Shown piece by piece: positions 26,683 through 39,139 of a stretch of 64,000 bases of DNA. Position numbers and translations under genes: made by a program. The DNA is from Aphrophora alni (taxonomy: Eukaryota > Arthropoda > Insecta > Hemiptera > Aphrophoridae). Position 1 is the first letter of the stretch; each line of letters opens with the position of its first letter. A model generated the notes under the pieces. The model worked only from the letters and a program-made list of their open reading frames with translations. It made no database searches and had not been told where the DNA came from. The stretch lies in NCBI GenBank assembly GCA_963513935.1, contig OY740771.1, positions 19,141,349-19,205,348 of the forward strand, read 5' to 3'.

Positions 26683-26993
26683 AGTCCATATTCCAGGCTG
26701 AATACTTCGTGCGTGCTGGGTGCATGTAATACAGTACGATTTTTCCAATTCGAATAAATACGTTGTGTTGTGTGTTACTATTCATAAGTGTAGGACTGAT
26801 GGAAATTGTCAAAGTTTTATTAAGAAATCCAATAATAAGAAAACCTGGTTTTCTTAATAAATCTTCGTCAATTTCCATCAGTCCTACACTTATGAATAGT
26901 AACACACAACTCAACGCATTTATTCGAATTAGGAAAATCGTACTGTATCACATTCACCCAGGACGCACGAAGCATTCAGCCTAGAATTTGGGA
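26683..26993. repeat. 310-bp palindrome (foldback) inside tandem unit R1
   Basis: Arms 26683-26843 and 26850-26993 are inverted copies with few mismatches, centred on AAGAAAACCTGGTTTTCTT. Both strands yield near-identical short frames, a by-product of the palindrome. The right arm has a homologue in the next unit (31115-31235), but the left arm does not. Confidence 0.88.
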
Positions 26994-27281
26994 CAATTGG
27001 TCAACAAAAAACTTTTCACAACCTCACTCGCGAGTGTTACCATATTTGCTGCAAACTATTCATATCGTAGTAGTCTTGTTAAATTTTCGAAAAAGGTATA
27101 TGATCAAATAAAGGCAATGAGATTGTATTAAATAAATATTATCATTATTATAACATGTTATTAAGTATAAACTACCGAAAATTATGTTCTCAAAGTATTA
27201 ATCAACAAATATAAATTGACCCTTCTCTTTTATAATAAATAGTGGTAATTTAGATTTTATTTTTTAAACACGAACACAAGA

Positions 27282-27416
27282 GCTCACAAAATTACGTTTA
27301 TTTAATCAAACGCGTTTTATATAAGTTATAGTTTTGTTATTGTAGTTCATGTATCACTGAGGATGCCGACTTTGTCGTCGAAACGCGTTTAATTAAATAC
27401 ACGTTATTTTTGTGAG
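27282..27416 (+). mobile_element. Short inverted-repeat element with hammerhead-like core (d)
   Basis: Arms 27282-27317 and 27381-27416 are imperfect inverted copies (CTCACAAAATTACG... and ...CGTTATTTTTGTGAG). The core is CTGAGGA (27357-27363), intact, with stem II CGAC/GTCG and GAAACGCGTT. The cleavage triplet is GUU, allowed by the NUH rule. Stem I has only interrupted pairing. The GTATCAC lead-in and CGACnTTGTCGTnGAAACGCGT block match element (c), so (c) and (d) belong to one family. Confidence 0.6.
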
Positions 27417-29509
27417 ATATTTGTTGAGATTTTATTTTATACCTAATATTATCTCACAAGTCAAGCTCAATATATATTTACTGCTAATTTGTGAACAACG
27501 TGATTTGTCTCAATTTAAAATTGCATGGATATTAACAAGTAATTCAAAATAATATTTACCTGTAAATAAACAGAAAGTACAGAACACATTCTGTGGAAGT
27601 CTTAACGACTCACGTTCTATGTCAAGTTAAATGAAACTGTTTAGATGTAAACTCATTACAAAACTTGTTACAATATGGTGTTCTTAAAACGTTGAGGAAC
27701 GGCTCCCCTATAATTTTTTTTTTTTTTACAGTTAGTTATACAATTTTATTTAACGAGCATAATGTTTAGAACTGTCTGCCGCAGCCTTGTTACTTTTTAA
27801 ATTTAGTCTTAGAGTTTTAAAATGATTACAATAACTTATCTTGAGCTTCCGAAGAAAGTATTGTAAGTATTGTACATTCCGTAAGATTCATTTTAACTTT
27901 GTAAGATTTTTATGATTTTATAACTTTTAAAATATTAAGTCTTTTTTTAACAATTATTTTTGCTTCGCTGTGATTTATACGTTTCCAATTTAACTTGGGG
28001 TAATAAATATAGAAATAATTTATAGTTATCAAATTTAATCTTTAGGTATGTAAAAGAAAATGCAACATTTGCGCCTGTTGTTATGTAAAATCTAATTACA
28101 CCATTCACGAATATGCGCACACACAGATATCGAAATTATTACAAAATTATTAGTTTTAGTTTTTATTTGATATACATATATTTTATACGTTTTTGTTTAA
28201 ATTTACAAAAAATGTACATTTATATATTTAAATTGAATATTAAATATCCATCCTTTTAAAGATGCATCTATAAAACTGTCATAAAAAAGTTACCTTTTTT
28301 AGGTAGCTTATTTATACAATACAGGCTAACTATTTTCAGGTTAGAAAATAACTAATCCTTTAAACGACATTTCAAAACGTATTTACAAATTATGAAAATC
28401 TACTTACGAATTTAAATATATCCTGTTCTTTCTTACGCTTAAGGTTTTACAAAAACTAACTTTTAGTATATATATTAAGATTCAAAATTTTGAAATTTAA
28501 AAAAAGTACTTTATATATTTTCAAACTACACCATTTAAAAAACACTTTTATATATTTTTTTAAATATTTACTTTATTATTATATTCACAAACATACATGA
28601 TTAAATTTAGAGACACTTGTTTCCTTTCTTAAAGCTTTTGATTAATAAATGCATACTAACATGTTACTTTTATTTTAATTAAATTTATATCATATATTAT
28701 TAACTTTTTAAATTTTTAAAAAAAATTAGTTGTCTGGGCCCCAATAAATTAGCTCTCCTTTTCTCGCCGATTTTCCCCTCTCTACTCTTAGTTTTTCAGA
28801 CTACTTTATTCCAATTTCTTAAAATGGTTAAATGAGTTATTTAGTTTTGAAGAGTAAAGAATATTATTCCTGCAGTATTGTTGATTGTATGCTATATTTA
28901 ATATTTTTATTGTTTTCTCTTCTGGAAACGATTATTTAGGAGGTGTAGTCCTACTTTATTGTACTTTATAAGTCTAATGTTATTTCAAATGGCTGAAAAT
29001 ATTCTTTATGTAATTCCATTGTATACAGTCATATATGCATTGAGTTAATTTTACAATAATTTATGGACTACAACTTATAATAATTGGAGATGAAGTTTCT
29101 ATTTTTCACAAAGCTTTCAATGAGTGCCAAGTAAATAAATATGCTGCTATATAAACTTAAACGTTTCTGTCTCTGTAATTGGTCTTTCAGTAGTTGTCCA
29201 ATTACTTAATATGAAGATTTAACTGCATATTAATTAGATTCACAGCTCCTATTCTTCAGAGAAAATAAACGTTATAGTATATTTAGATGGTTTAATTATA
29301 ATCTTGGTAAATATATAATTATACGGTTACAACAAAAATAAGTTCTGTATAAGTTCTGTATAAACTGTATAAGTCTAAAAAAAGTAAATTTTGAACTGTT
29401 GTAAAAGGGTAAGATTTGTAAACAAATTTTATATAAAGGAGAGGTATTATCAATCCTAATATTTCTCAAACTATCCATCCATCAATTTGTGTCTTAAACC
29501 AGTAGAATA

Positions 29510-29900
29510 TAGGAATAATCCTCGGGGTGAAGGCTTAGAACATGGCATGTAAATTACTACTTCTTTTTGCTTCCTCAATTGTCAATAAACCTAACTTTTA
29601 ATTACACTTCCGTGTATTGAAATCAATTGTTTAGCTTCTAACATACAGAGCACTTAATATAAGAAGATATGCCAATGAAGGAAATGATGAATTATGTTAT
29701 GAGCAAAACAGTGGAATGACTAATCATCGGGCTGAAGGCTTAGAACATGGCTTGTTTATTACTACCTATTTGTGCTCTCTGAATCATCATTGAATATAAC
29801 CTCAAATTTCACTTCCATGTATTAAATACAAATATTTAGCTTGTAACATACATATGATGAGTTATGTAGAGGAAACACGGTGAAATATCCTCTCTACAAA
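29510..29900. repeat. Local tandem duplication of about 200 bp inside R1
   Basis: The block GGGCTGAAGGCTTAGAACATGG...TTAGCTTGTAACATACA near 29729-29850 repeats one that begins at about 29523. R2 has a single copy (32595-32760). Confidence 0.7.
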
Positions 29901-30589
29901 TTTTGCTATTTGTACCAACACGTCCAATGCAACACACAGATAATTTGTATAGTGTTGTGTCTTACAATCAGTAAAATAGACTTACTTTTAAATGACAATA
30001 AATTTACATGTATGACTATCTACCAGTTATCTTATGTTAACAAACATAGACTGATAATTAGTACCATGATTATTACTGAGTGAGTGAAAAGAATGAAAAG
30101 AACGTGTAAATGTGTTGAATCTAACATGTAGCTTTCTTTTTTCGTTTTAAAATATTTCTTTTTATATATAAATATAAGCTGAACGGAATTCTAGAAAACA
30201 TAAAGACTCTCGTTTCAAATCGTAAGCAAGAAATGTTTTTTTAATAACCCGTCATGAATAATGATATAGCATCTGCAGTATAAATATACACTTAGTGAAG
30301 TTAATGTATATATTTATCTTTAAATAGCATTGCACACAAATAAATACAGAAAAAGTGCATTGTATTGTACCTTTTAATATTGTACATATTAAATTAAACA
30401 CATTCCTATGAAACTTAAATAAATCCTACGTATAAATATGTTATTTATTTATAAATCACGTTGCAAATATAATTTATAAAATCACAACTGGATAAACATT
30501 TTAAGAATTGAATTATTTATGAAACCACCGCACCTGTATTTATCTATTTATTTTACTGCTATGTACTATATCTCACTTTATATAACAGG

Positions 30590-33530
30590 AAGTGCGGACG
30601 TGGTCTATTTGGTATGTCTACAAACTGTACAAAAACATTATTTGGTAGTCGGGTTGTAGATGAGTCAACCACACTTCAAGCTACAATACATGTACTGTAC
30701 GGTCTTATCTCAAATCTTAGCTCTCATACCTGATGTCAATGAAATGAAATAATGTAATAAAGATGTTGAATCTTGTTGCAGATATAAACTTCAGATTTGT
30801 TTATTTAACGATGTCTGTCTCTCGCTGTCGGTCGTGCACTTACGTATAATGTAGTATTTATTTTCTGTCAATAAAGTTTACATTCCATTAAACTATTTGC
30901 TTGTGAATCAATTTGGATTTAGTAATATCTTCTCACACTACGTATATCATGAATCGTCTGTAGGTCAGTTTTGAAACTCAAAACGCTTGTTTTAATTATA
31001 AAAATCTCTAATTTATTTTCAATAGTCTCAATTTCACACTTTGACTTTTGTTTTCTTTATCACCCATTTTCTCTTTGTTTTTCTTAGACTTCTAACCGAT
31101 TTCCTTTTTCCTTGTCAATTTCCATCAGTTTTTTAGTCATCAATAGGAACGTACATCAGCGCATTTATTCAAATTGAGAATATCACACTGTATTAGAATT
31201 CAAAAAACACGCACAAAGCGTTCAACCATAAACCTAAAGCTGTTCACATCAAAGAAAATTGGACAACTGTTAACTTATACATGCTATCATATCTGTTGCA
31301 AACAATTCATACCAGAAAGTAGTTTTTTATTTTATAAAGAGTTATGGTTTTAATTACTATTATTATAAACTATGAGATTGTATTAAATAATTTTTTTAAT
31401 TATTTTAACATGTTATTTAATATGAACTACCGTAATTTTTTCCTTGTTATTTAAATAGGTAAAACCTCTCGGTCATTCATAGCCTTATAAAAAAAAGAAG
31501 AATTTAAAATACAGTTCAATAAACAAGAAATACTCTTACGGTGTCAAGATAGGAAAAGAACAAGAGTTTGGTCAAGAGAGACCTGATAGGAGTGACGACA
31601 GAGACTATATGAAAAAAGGGTGTAGATCCAGCTAGGGTCTCTTAGGATTGCCAATCTTGTAGTCCTCTACTATAAACATCGTAACAAGAAATATTTTAGA
31701 AAATAATCAACGAATATAAATTATTGGATTTTTCGTAATAACTACTGTTAAATTGTGAACTATGCGATTTGTTTTAATTAAACATTATAATTATAATAAC
31801 CAGCAATTCAAAACAAATCTTTAATTATAAGGATGAAATATTTATAAGCAGGAACAACAGTATATCTTGTATAGCAGGCTAAACTATTAATATTCTTTGT
31901 CAAGTTAGTTGAAAATGTTCAAATGCAAACTAATTACAATACTCTATTTCTTACAGTTAGTTACCCAATTATTTAACGAGGATGATGTCCAGGAATAACT
32001 ATCACAACCTTGTTACGTTATTTAATTAACTTTTTGTATAATATACAATTTAATTAATACAAAATACTGATCTCGAACTTTCAAAGAATCGTCTATGTAA
32101 CGCTATTGTACACAGTTTTAATTGCTTTTACAGTTAGCTGCACAATAACTACAAGAGCAGATTTTGTAACAATTAGTGTCGCAGTTTCTATCCTTTATTT
32201 AAAGTGTTCATGCGTATCAAGTTATTAAAACGCTGTTCTTGAAACTTAAACAGTTCAGTCAATGTAATTGATGTTTCAGTTGGTTGCTCACAAGCAGATT
32301 TAAGTGTATATTAATTTTACAAAGATCGAACTAACATTATGGTGTTTCTAAAATTTATAGATTATAATTTTGGCAAACAGACTGTAACAAATATTACATT
32401 TTGAAAATGTGAATAGTATTTCTCGCATACTCTTGAATAATGGCATGGTTCATAGAAACATATTCTTGAAAATAAGAGGTGCAATAAATCCTAACACACT
32501 TCAAACGTTTCAACAAATCAATCTGTGTATATACTAAAACCAATACTCTCTATTACAAGTTGGAATTGGCAAATCTGTGGAATATAGTACTAATCTTCGG
32601 GTTGAAAGCTTTGAACATGGGTTGAATACTAACTACCTCTTTGTGTTTCATGAAACGTCAATGCGCTAAATCAAACCTGTCACAATACACTTCCAGGTAT
32701 TAAATGCAAATGTTTAGCTTCTAACGTACAGAGCACGTAAAATAGGAAGATATGTTGTAGGGGGAAACGGTGGAATATCGTCTATAATTTGTCCAACACG
32801 TTCCGTGAGATCATATTTGTTTTGTATGTACTCTTTTATGAGAGTCAAATATACACTTAATCGAATGACAATATCTTTACACTTATGGTAACTTGTAATA
32901 TTAAGTTAAAGAACACAGAATGAATTTAATGTCATAACAAGATCATTATTGAGTGGGTGAAGGAAATAAAGAGATGAGTGTAGATGTATTAAATCTATAT
33001 TAATCTAATCTGCACGCTGTCCAATATGTAACTATTTTTTTCGATGTAAAATGTTTCTTTTCAAATAAAAAAATTCACTGAAGGGATTTCTAGTCAATTT
33101 AATGACGATTATGTGAAAATGTAATCGGTAAAAATATAAATATATAGAATAAATCGAAAGAAAGTAAACAAGTCACGAATAATAAGGTAGCCTAATGCTT
33201 TTGTCTATATTTATCTACAAATTGCATAGCCTACAAATCTAACCGAAAAAAACCACTTAAACTCGTAAGTGTTAAACTATAAAAGTTAAGCTATTGTACC
33301 TGTTAAGGAGAATATTTTTTTTTGAAACTGGAACAAATGTTATTTCTTATTAGTAAGAACTGAAAGAAATTACGATTTCTTTATTAGTAGTGTGACCTAC
33401 ATGTCTGAAGATATAACCACGTTTGTGTAAGAGTTTAAGAATTAATTAATCCCTTAAACCAAGGTATTACTGTATTTTTTGTTCCGTTGTATCAATACTC
33501 TACTTTATCCAACTACAAGAAGTTTGAAGT
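30590..33530. repeat. Tandem unit R2 of the same duplication
   Basis: Collinear with R1 but about 1.5 kb shorter. Matched blocks: 30655-30852 with 26220-26430, 31800-32010 with 27540-27780, 32570-32810 with 29500-29900, and 32940-33100 with 30060-30200. It carries one minus-strand copy of the dispersed 150-bp repeat (31540-31672). Confidence 0.75.
31540..31672 (-). repeat. Dispersed 150-bp repeat, copy 4
   Basis: Minus strand. Complement of the TTCTTTTCC, TCTCTTGACCAAACTC, CTATCAGGTCTC and GATCTACACC blocks, ending at the complement of TAGGATTGCCAATC. It is inserted within tandem unit R2. Confidence 0.62.
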
Positions 33531-33850
33531 AATTACAAGTGGTCGATTTGTATTGTCTACAGATTGTACTCTGTCTGAGAATATAAGGCATTACATAGTA
33601 GTGGAGATGTTGCATGTTTAGCGCATGAATCAATCACACACCAAGTCACTGTAAATGGACTCTACAGTATCCAGTATCATTTCTATATTAAAGCTTATCT
33701 TCCATTCCTGATGTTAACGACAGAAACGAATTTTGTTTTGGATAAAAGTTTGAGATTTATTTACTTCATCGAATTCTGTTTCTTGAAGTTGGCTGTACAT
33801 TCACGTGTAATGGATTTTTAATTTAACTCTATTGAAAGAAAATTAAATTA
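33530..33850. repeat. Partial tandem unit R3 of the same duplication
   Basis: Matches the beginning of R1 and R2 (GTCTACAGATTGTAC, GCGCATGAATCAA, CATTCCTGATGTTAACGA, TTCACGTGTAATGG) and then fades. It is more diverged than R1 is from R2. Confidence 0.6.
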
Positions 33851-34751
33851 AAACGTTTTTAGTCGTTCATTGTTCTTGAAATAATAATCATTCGGTGGGT
33901 GGGATTTAATTTTAAAATATACAATCTCTACTCAAAACTGTTTTTTAATTACTAATTTTAGTCATTTGTACAAATCACTCTACAAAATTGTCAGACTGCC
34001 ACTTCCTTTTGTAGAGCATTTATAAACCAAGATATAGAGTATGTTCATGAACAGTGTGTAAACTATTAATGTCTTATAACCTTGTGTCTTGTAAATTTAT
34101 GTACAATTTTGAAGTCAAATCTTCAAAGAATATCACCATTCGCTCATTTATCGTTTTATTTTACTGATAAAAATATGTGTATCTGTTAACGGTATTAAAT
34201 CCTTGTAATGTTATCACCAGTTTAAATCAAAAACTAATTTTACTTCATACGGAAAACCAAAATTCACTTTAAGTTTATGCATTTATGCATTCATTTAAAT
34301 GCCATGTGGTTACTTCCTTCATTCATTACTGTTTGATGTGGTAATTATTGAACCTACTTTAATGAGATTGTCAACAAATGAGAAATTTTGAGATGTCATT
34401 TTTTTATTATTTTTTTTTTTACAGAACACCGCTAAATTGGTGCATTATTCATTGAGATAATGTGATTAAAAATCTCACACATGGTCAAAAAGTAGATCAA
34501 CACTATATGAAAGTTGTCCAATGAAATATCGTTTGCAATATTTATCTATTTGTATGCAGCTCAAAAAGCGTTCACCTAAATAAATACGTTCTTCTAGGTA
34601 AGCTATTGACATAATGAATATGAACGGATGCACCACAACACACTAATCTTTATGTACAGTAAAGTTGTGCAACAATTAGAAGAACAATGCGGAGTATTGT
34701 TGCGGTGTCTTCTCGCACACCTAACAATAAAAAGCTCATTATATTATTGCT

Positions 34752-34925
34752 TAGAACCCTCAGGGGGCTCATTGGGTTGAAAAACCCGTTTGACTTTAGC
34801 TAGATATAAACTTTTTTTTATTAAGTCTTGGGTTAGATCTCCTCTCTTTTATCTCTCATATCAGGTCTCCTTGATTAACTCTTGTTCTTTTCCGACCCAA
34901 TACGGTATTAAAATTTCAAGGTCTA
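34752..34925 (+). repeat. Dispersed 150-bp repeat, copy 5
   Basis: One of the fullest copies: CCCTCAGGG start, TAGCTAGATATAAACTTT, ATTAAGTCTTGGGTTAGATC, ATATCAGGTCTCCTTGAT, AACTCTTGTTCTTTTCCGAC, and AAGGTCTAGGGA end. Confidence 0.68.
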
Positions 34926-35313
34926 GGGATCATTAAGTTATGTTCTACCTGTCATTGTTCATAAGGCGAGAAGATTATTGGCCTTTCAACAAGAAGAAGA
35001 AAATAACAATTCCCCAGAAAAGTTTTAGATGCACATCGTTTTAATAATGTGTTCATACTATATTTTTTATACGATTTCATGATTAATGCACAAAAATAAA
35101 TCCAATTCTATTTGAAAACTAAAAACATATGACCTTATTTTACTTAATAGATTATTATTATTGATATTTTCAAAGAATTTTGAATTCTAATTCTAAAAAA
35201 ATATAAACAAAACAATAAAACCGTCACATAATCGTCTTGAGAAAATATGGCAACTACGGAATATACAACCTCAGAATCAGTTTTATACAATACTGCAGGG
35301 GACTTAAAGGTAA

Positions 35314-35513
35314 NNNNNNNNNNNNNNNNNNNNNNNNNNNNNNNNNNNNNNNNNNNNNNNNNNNNNNNNNNNNNNNNNNNNNNNNNNNNNNNNNNNNNNN
35401 NNNNNNNNNNNNNNNNNNNNNNNNNNNNNNNNNNNNNNNNNNNNNNNNNNNNNNNNNNNNNNNNNNNNNNNNNNNNNNNNNNNNNNNNNNNNNNNNNNNN
35501 NNNNNNNNNNNNN
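35314..35513. other. Assembly gap (200 N)
   Basis: Exactly 200 ambiguous bases, a conventional placeholder of unknown true length. Frames that span it have no meaning. Confidence 0.99.
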
Positions 35514-35707
35514 TTTTGTAAAAAACTACCCTCAATTTGTAAAAGAAAATTCATGTCGGTCAATCATTTGTGATATACAGAAGATAAAATGTTCAGTGAA
35601 TACTAAAAGAAAAATTAAAATGGCAACAACAATGTCAGACGTCGGTTTATAAAATATAAATGTGTATGAATAGGTGTAGACAAAAAAACACAAATAAAAA
35701 CAACAAC

Positions 35708-36337
35708 AAATATATTATACCACTGAATAAATAATTTTACTGGACAAAAATCCTCCAGAAACGAAATTTAGTTGAAAGTTTGGTTTTGGGGTTACTTCAA
35801 TGGAGGGGGGGATTGGACACTAGCTCACGCTGGGACCCCCTGGAGGGTGAGGGTTTAAAGCTGGGGGAAAACTGTTTTGTAATTATCTCAACAAACAATC
35901 AAGATATCAAAAAAATATTTAATACCAAAGTTGTAGCTGACTAATTTCCCATCAGAATGGCTCTTAATAATTTTTTCGTCAGACGTACTGGAACAGAAAT
36001 ATGAGCGCTCATAGTTGAGGGATTTTTTTTCTTCTTTTTTTCGCAGTTGATAGTATAAGGCATTTTTACGAAAGAAACTAAACTTTAATTTTTTTTAATT
36101 TTAGTCCGATTTTGCATAGTAAAAAGCGCTAAATATGGGTTTGTAAGTGTTTGTACATGTAATAACATTATTTTGAAATGTTTTTTGCATCTATGTATTT
36201 ACAACTACTAAAACGTGCATTTTCACATTTTGTATATTTACATGCATATACTGACTAATCCTGCGTATAGTTCATTTTTCGATTTAGACAAGTGTAATAT
36301 ATATGCATGACAATATTTCTACACGTATTTGCATATG

Positions 36338-36403
<66 letters not shown>

Positions 36404-36843
36404 TGTGTATTTGTGTAAAAATATATTGCATGCAAACATGTATATTCAAGTACTTGGTATTACATGTACAAACAATTACATGCCCATATTTAGCCCTTTT
36501 TTACTATAAAAAAATCGGCCTAAATTCGAAACTGCTAGGTTTTTTCTTTCGTAAAAATGCCTTATACGAACAACTCCAAAAAGGACTCTATTTTGAACGC
36601 TCATATATCTCTGTGCGTCTGAAGAAAAAAATGACTAAAGACACTTTTGATGGGAATTTAGTCAGCTACAACTTTTGGGTTAAACTTTTATATCTTGCTA
36701 ATTTTTTGAGATTTTTTCCAACAAAATGTCTTGCCCCACCTTTTAACCCCTCCCCCCTAGAAGGACTTTCCACCAAATTTCTGTCTGGAGGATTTTTGTC
36801 CAGATTTTCAAAAAATCTGCTTTTGTTCAGTAGTTTATATAAC
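35708..36843. mobile_element. 1.1-kb foldback element (MITE-like)
   Basis: Long inverted arms (about 35708-36165 and 36455-36843) share blocks such as CTGGACAAAAATCCTCCAGA at the outer end and ACATGTACAAAC at the inner end, with substantial divergence. The spacer holds (TA)n followed by (GT)n. No transposase frame is present. The 240-residue frame at 36307-37029 runs from the microsatellite through the right arm and is not a gene. Confidence 0.8.
36338..36402. repeat. Compound (TA)n(GT)n microsatellite
   Basis: TA run to 36360, then GT run to 36402, at the centre of the 1.1-kb foldback element. Confidence 0.97.
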
Positions 36844-38983
36844 ATCCACCAGAAGAAAATTCAAATCACCACATTCACACACCCATACACACATTCAGAC
36901 AATGTAGTCCAAAGCCATATCCTTATTTCGAGATACAATATTTTAAAAGCGCGTTCTATTGTCCAGAACCCTTCAATGATTCAATTATTTAAAAAGGTTT
37001 GTAGAATTAGTACACTTAATATGTGCTAGAATATTGTGGAATAGCGTAGTGGCTATAAAAGAATACGATTTCATAAGGAAAATTTTATTTGATTTAGAAC
37101 ACGATGTTTTCGTCCACTCTTAAGTCTTATTCTGTCTAGGTTATGGTATATTATTTCCACTCCTCAAGTAATATAGCTTTAGAACGTTGTAAATGTAAAG
37201 ATGGTGCTATGGGAGTACTTTTAGAAAGAACATAAAGAGGTTTGTATAGCTTTTTATGATGTAGCTTAGCAAGACCCATAATGGCGACCATCACTCTTGT
37301 TTATATTAAATACATTGTGTTAGAGAGATGAGCACATTGGACTAATAATACAAGGGTTATACTAAGACTATGATGAAGCTTAAATGCTTGCATTCTCTGG
37401 GGACCAATCCAGTGTCCAATATTGACGTACAGTATAATCCCCTTTAGTTAATGTACAGTCTGTGTAAATGATATAAAGTTCTAATTTAGTAATAAATGTC
37501 ATGGTAAGCGATCTTTCTGTAGAAATTTCACACATCTGACAATTTAAATTTCATCATTTTCAAAAGTTCAATTTCAAAGGTCTTTGTGAAAGTTAACCTT
37601 TATAATACAGCGATAGTGCCAACTGTAGAATACTGAATTGTCAAAGAAAAGTTCAAATCATAACTTTTGTGAATATATTAAAAGTTTCATGTGAAATACT
37701 GTTCAACGTGAACTTCTTTTGGAAAGTTGTTGACTGATTTAAAACATAGTTTTCTTTAGAAAATCACTTATTAATAGACAAATTTAACTAAACTATTTTA
37801 AAATAAATTTACACGTATATGTAGTAACACATGTTGTTTATCTAGCTAACATAATTAAGAATTATCTTCGGTTTTTACAGCTGGTTTCCAGATTCCTTAA
37901 ATTATTACCATAGCTTCAAAATTGGAGATATTTTTAGATTCACTAATTGAATAGAACAAGTTGATGGGGAACATCAACTACTTATCCAGCCCATACAATG
38001 TAATACAAGTATATTTTCTAAATGTACTGCCAAAAGTTAGTATCGTGGCCATGTAGGAAATGTTATATATTAGTAGATTAAGAAGACTTATTTTCTATTA
38101 GGGGAAGTTTCTTAAAAACAGTTCTTACATTGGTTTTCTTAACATCGATATTGTGTATTTATTTAATGTATATGATTTATATATTACTAACTTCATAAAA
38201 TTTTATAATAATATATAAATTATTATATATAAAAGTTTAGTTTTACTTTCCTTACACATATTACCGTCTCCTGTTGCTAATATAATCTGAAACCTAATTA
38301 CGAACATCATCAGATCGAATTAATGTTTTTGGCTATTAGTGATGTCCTCCACTGGCTGATAGTACATCTCATTCTTAACTACCTATCAGGTTTAGTTGGT
38401 AGTGTGACGAATGCGTTTATTGTGCAAATAAAATGAAATAGTGCTTTAAATGATATTTGTGTTTATTAAATGAGAAATTTACCACGTGTTCGTTATTCTA
38501 TACTTGTAGAATGATATTATTTGGGCGCGTAATAGCGCGACCTAGTGGTATTCATTGCGCACTGACAACTAAAAGTAAAACGTTTTGTAGACTGAGATGT
38601 TTCATGAATATCGGTTATCTTTATAAAAAAGAAATAATAGAGATGAAGGGTTTAGAAATTAGAAAACTCATAATATTTTTTTTGTAATTGAAAAGGTCTA
38701 CATGAGATAAAGTGTGTTCTACCATACAAGTGTTAACATTTTTTGAATAATACTGTATAGCTTATAAAACGATTGTTTGTTAAAAAACATTATGTGGTAT
38801 GTTTGGTGTTGTAAATGTAACTAAATGTTTTTGTTTAATGTAAAAAGATACTAATATGATAAAAATTAGGTAATATTAATTTTGTAATATATATATTTTA
38901 AATTACGATTTCTCACAACTTATGACGATAGGTAAACATCATTTCATAACTTATTGCGGTAAACTTTTGTTTTTTTTGCAGAT

Positions 38984-39139
38984 ATGTCGACACAAATAAA
39001 CCCTTTTCTAAACAACGAAATTACTTTCTGTGAAATTGCTCTAAATCCTGCCTCCAGCGAATGTTATTTCTGCTTTTCTCGGAACTCCAAGAGAGAACAA
39101 TTTTTTCATTACTCCCTTGGTATTACGGGTGAAAGATAA
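38984..39139 (+). CDS. Unrecognised 51-codon ORF behind a strong splice-acceptor-like tract
   Basis: A pyrimidine tract ending TTTTTTTGCAG lies directly before the frame, which opens ATG TCG ACA and runs 51 codons to TAA. Base composition is more balanced than the flanks. A weak donor (GGTGAAAG, about 39128) would make an internal exon of about 147 bases. The product has four Cys and a basic middle, with no signal peptide or domain I recognise. No partner exon was found, so this is a low-confidence candidate. Confidence 0.2.
   Translation: MSTQINPFLNNEITFCEIALNPASSECYFCFSRNSKREQFFHYSLGITGER

Larger units (their letters stand above)
26180..30590. repeat. Tandem unit R1 of a long diverged duplication
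   Basis: Non-coding unit of about 4.4 kb. Landmarks shared with R2 and partly R3 include CTGTCTCTCGCTGTCGGT-like sequence near 26393, the TTACAGTTAGTTA block near 27727, a GAAGGCTTAGAACATGG block near 29529, and a GAGTGAGTGA block near 30079. No frame is conserved between copies. It contains element (d), the palindrome at 26683 and a local duplication at 29510-29900. Confidence 0.75.
33851..35707. other. AT-rich DNA with gap and one dispersed repeat
   Basis: No gene seen. Copy 5 of the dispersed repeat and the N gap are listed separately. Confidence 0.5.

Noticed and set aside
26666..26984. Two near-identical proteins on opposite strands
   Set aside because: Produced by the palindrome. The same sequence is read from each arm.
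33700..33725. CTGATGT...GAAACG resembling a hammerhead core
   Set aside because: The A9 position is lost, stem II is absent, and the homologous positions in R1 and R2 do not keep the motif.
35144..35573. Frames of 93-139 residues on both strands
   Set aside because: They are made almost entirely of unknown residues across the N gap.
36307..37029. 240-residue plus-strand frame, the longest in the window
   Set aside because: It starts in the (TA)n(GT)n microsatellite and runs through the right arm of a foldback element, with no recognisable domain.
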